Positions 62,870-64,000 of a stretch of DNA of 64,000 bases are shown in pieces. The DNA is from Mactromeris polynyma. Taxonomy: Eukaryota; Mollusca; Bivalvia; Venerida; Mactridae. The DNA is taken from contig JASFXZ010000045.1 of the NCBI GenBank assembly GCA_032209605.1, forward strand, positions 2,852,001 to 2,916,000. Direction: 5' to 3'. Made by a program: the position numbers and the translations under genes. Positions within the stretch are counted from its first letter, which is position 1. The number at the start of each line of letters is the position of its first letter. Below the pieces are notes generated by a model, which was given only the letters and a program-made list of their open reading frames with translations, made no database searches and was not told where the DNA came from.

Positions 62870-64000
62870 CTGGTGATTATAAATAATTTATAAAAATATA
62901 TTATCAGTTGTACATCAGACTTATTCATGGAGTAATTTTCTATTATTTTGGATATGTCGTCTATTTAATTATATTACACAATATACTATACTTCATCGTC
63001 GTAATGATGACACAATCGACTTTTACTGCATTTAAGAAGATTCAATTAGAAATGTGTTGATGTCTCCTGAAATACAAAGAAATTACAGACATGAAAGAAA
63101 ACAATATGACTGGTGAACAATTGCACGCTTTATACTCATAACATGACGTCATAAAGTCATCAGCCTTACATCCAAACAGATCGAATTACAAGCATACCTT
63201 TTTACTGCAATATATGAATAGTATAATAATAAGTCGAAATGAAATCACATTGACCACTCGTAAGCATTAAAAGACATTAAAAATCGGCCTTATGCGTGCT
63301 AATGAAACATAATATTGTTTTATTAACAGTATTATTTTTGCTATAAACATAGTTTATATAATTAACTAAGCGCTCATCGAAGCGTTTAACCAATGTATTT
63401 ACACCAGACATATAAGGGAAAATGCTAAATTTGTGTTCAAATTATAGTTTTATGAGTAAATATATACCTACCTGACATTACTATGTGGATATTCTCTTTG
63501 GCAGTAATTTAGACCCGCTCTTAATAAACCGGAAGTAAATTATCTCCCTTGAGTACAACCGGTGTAACCATACCTCAGTTTACTCTTCGGCGAGCAAGTC
63601 GCCTGAGTAGAGGGGAGGATGGGAGGGTAGCCTGTAATGTCAGGTAGGTATATATTTACTCATAAAACTATAATTTGAACACAAATTTAGCATTTTTATT
63701 TCGTAAATAACCTACCTGACATTACTATGTGGATAAATTTAGATTCCACAGCAATATATACAGGTGGTGGGTATATATATTCAAACATGAAAAACCCCAC
63801 TAATTCGTAAGAACTTAGGTAAATGCTCACCTTCTAGTGATACCATGAGTTTTCACATCTTCTGGATGTAGAAATATATAGTATGTACATATATACACAG
63901 TACTTTCTGTTGAAAATCCTTCTATTTACACACTTTTGAATTCCGCGACCCGTCGGAAAGAGATTTCTTTCACTTAAGTCTATATTATATACAATGATAT
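62870..64000. other. Intronic DNA of gene C (inferred)
   Basis: By analogy with A2 this is the intron before exon 7. Its only clear structure is the foldback element at 63419-63696 and a further copy of part of that arm at about 63709-63735. Confidence 0.5.
63419..63696. mobile_element. Foldback element with 62-bp perfect inverted arms
   Basis: The arms at 63419-63480 and 63635-63696 are exact reverse complements over about 62 bp (starting aaaatgctaaatttgtgttc). The 154-bp loop contains ccggaagtaaattatctccc and a purine-rich tract. The inner end of the arm (acctacctgacattactatg) recurs directly at about 63709, which suggests neighbouring or nested copies. Confidence 0.85.

Overview
The window looks like nuclear DNA of a lophotrochozoan animal, most likely a bivalve mollusc. 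It is AT-rich, its genes are split into short exons with GT..AG introns, the short motif acatgta is frequent, and it is dense in minisatellites and foldback elements. The species call is an inference; nothing in the window names a species. I see no bacterial-type operon, CRISPR array or rRNA.

The dominant content is a cluster of short-chain dehydrogenase/reductase (SDR) genes resembling 17-beta-hydroxysteroid dehydrogenase 14, all on the minus strand. Reading from high to low coordinates they are: gene C (three 3' exons, 62869-61117, the rest off the right edge); gene A2 (nine exons, 55336-47348, intact); gene B2 (nine exons, 41076-34277, intact); gene A1 (nine exons, 17800-9136, C-terminus lost to an 8-bp deletion); and gene B1 (exon 1 only, 273-180, the rest off the left edge). 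A1/B1 and A2/B2 are copies of one directly repeated segment: 1-17884 matches 40804-55421, with a sharp right boundary. The copies differ mainly by indels, above all in a 49-bp minisatellite between the A and B genes (about 75 units left, about 33 right).

Between the two copies, on the plus strand, lie two small secreted EF-hand proteins (18404-21631, four exons, four EF loops; 24036-25372, three exons, two EF loops) and a single-exon class A GPCR (28602-29690). The two EF-hand genes share intron positions inside the EF loops and differ by one symmetric exon.

The rest is intergenic or intronic DNA rich in repeats: tandem arrays of 76, 22, 61, about 52 and 49 bp; three large foldback or MITE-like elements; a hAT-like short inverted-repeat element; a tRNA-like SINE head; and an unclassified interspersed family (called R1 here) with at least nine copies. 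I found no new multi-gene system. The most informative points are the young SDR duplication with one copy degrading, the Asn-to-Asp change at the catalytic tetrad of the A-type SDRs, the EF-hand exon module, and a minisatellite that has copied a 3' splice site of B2.
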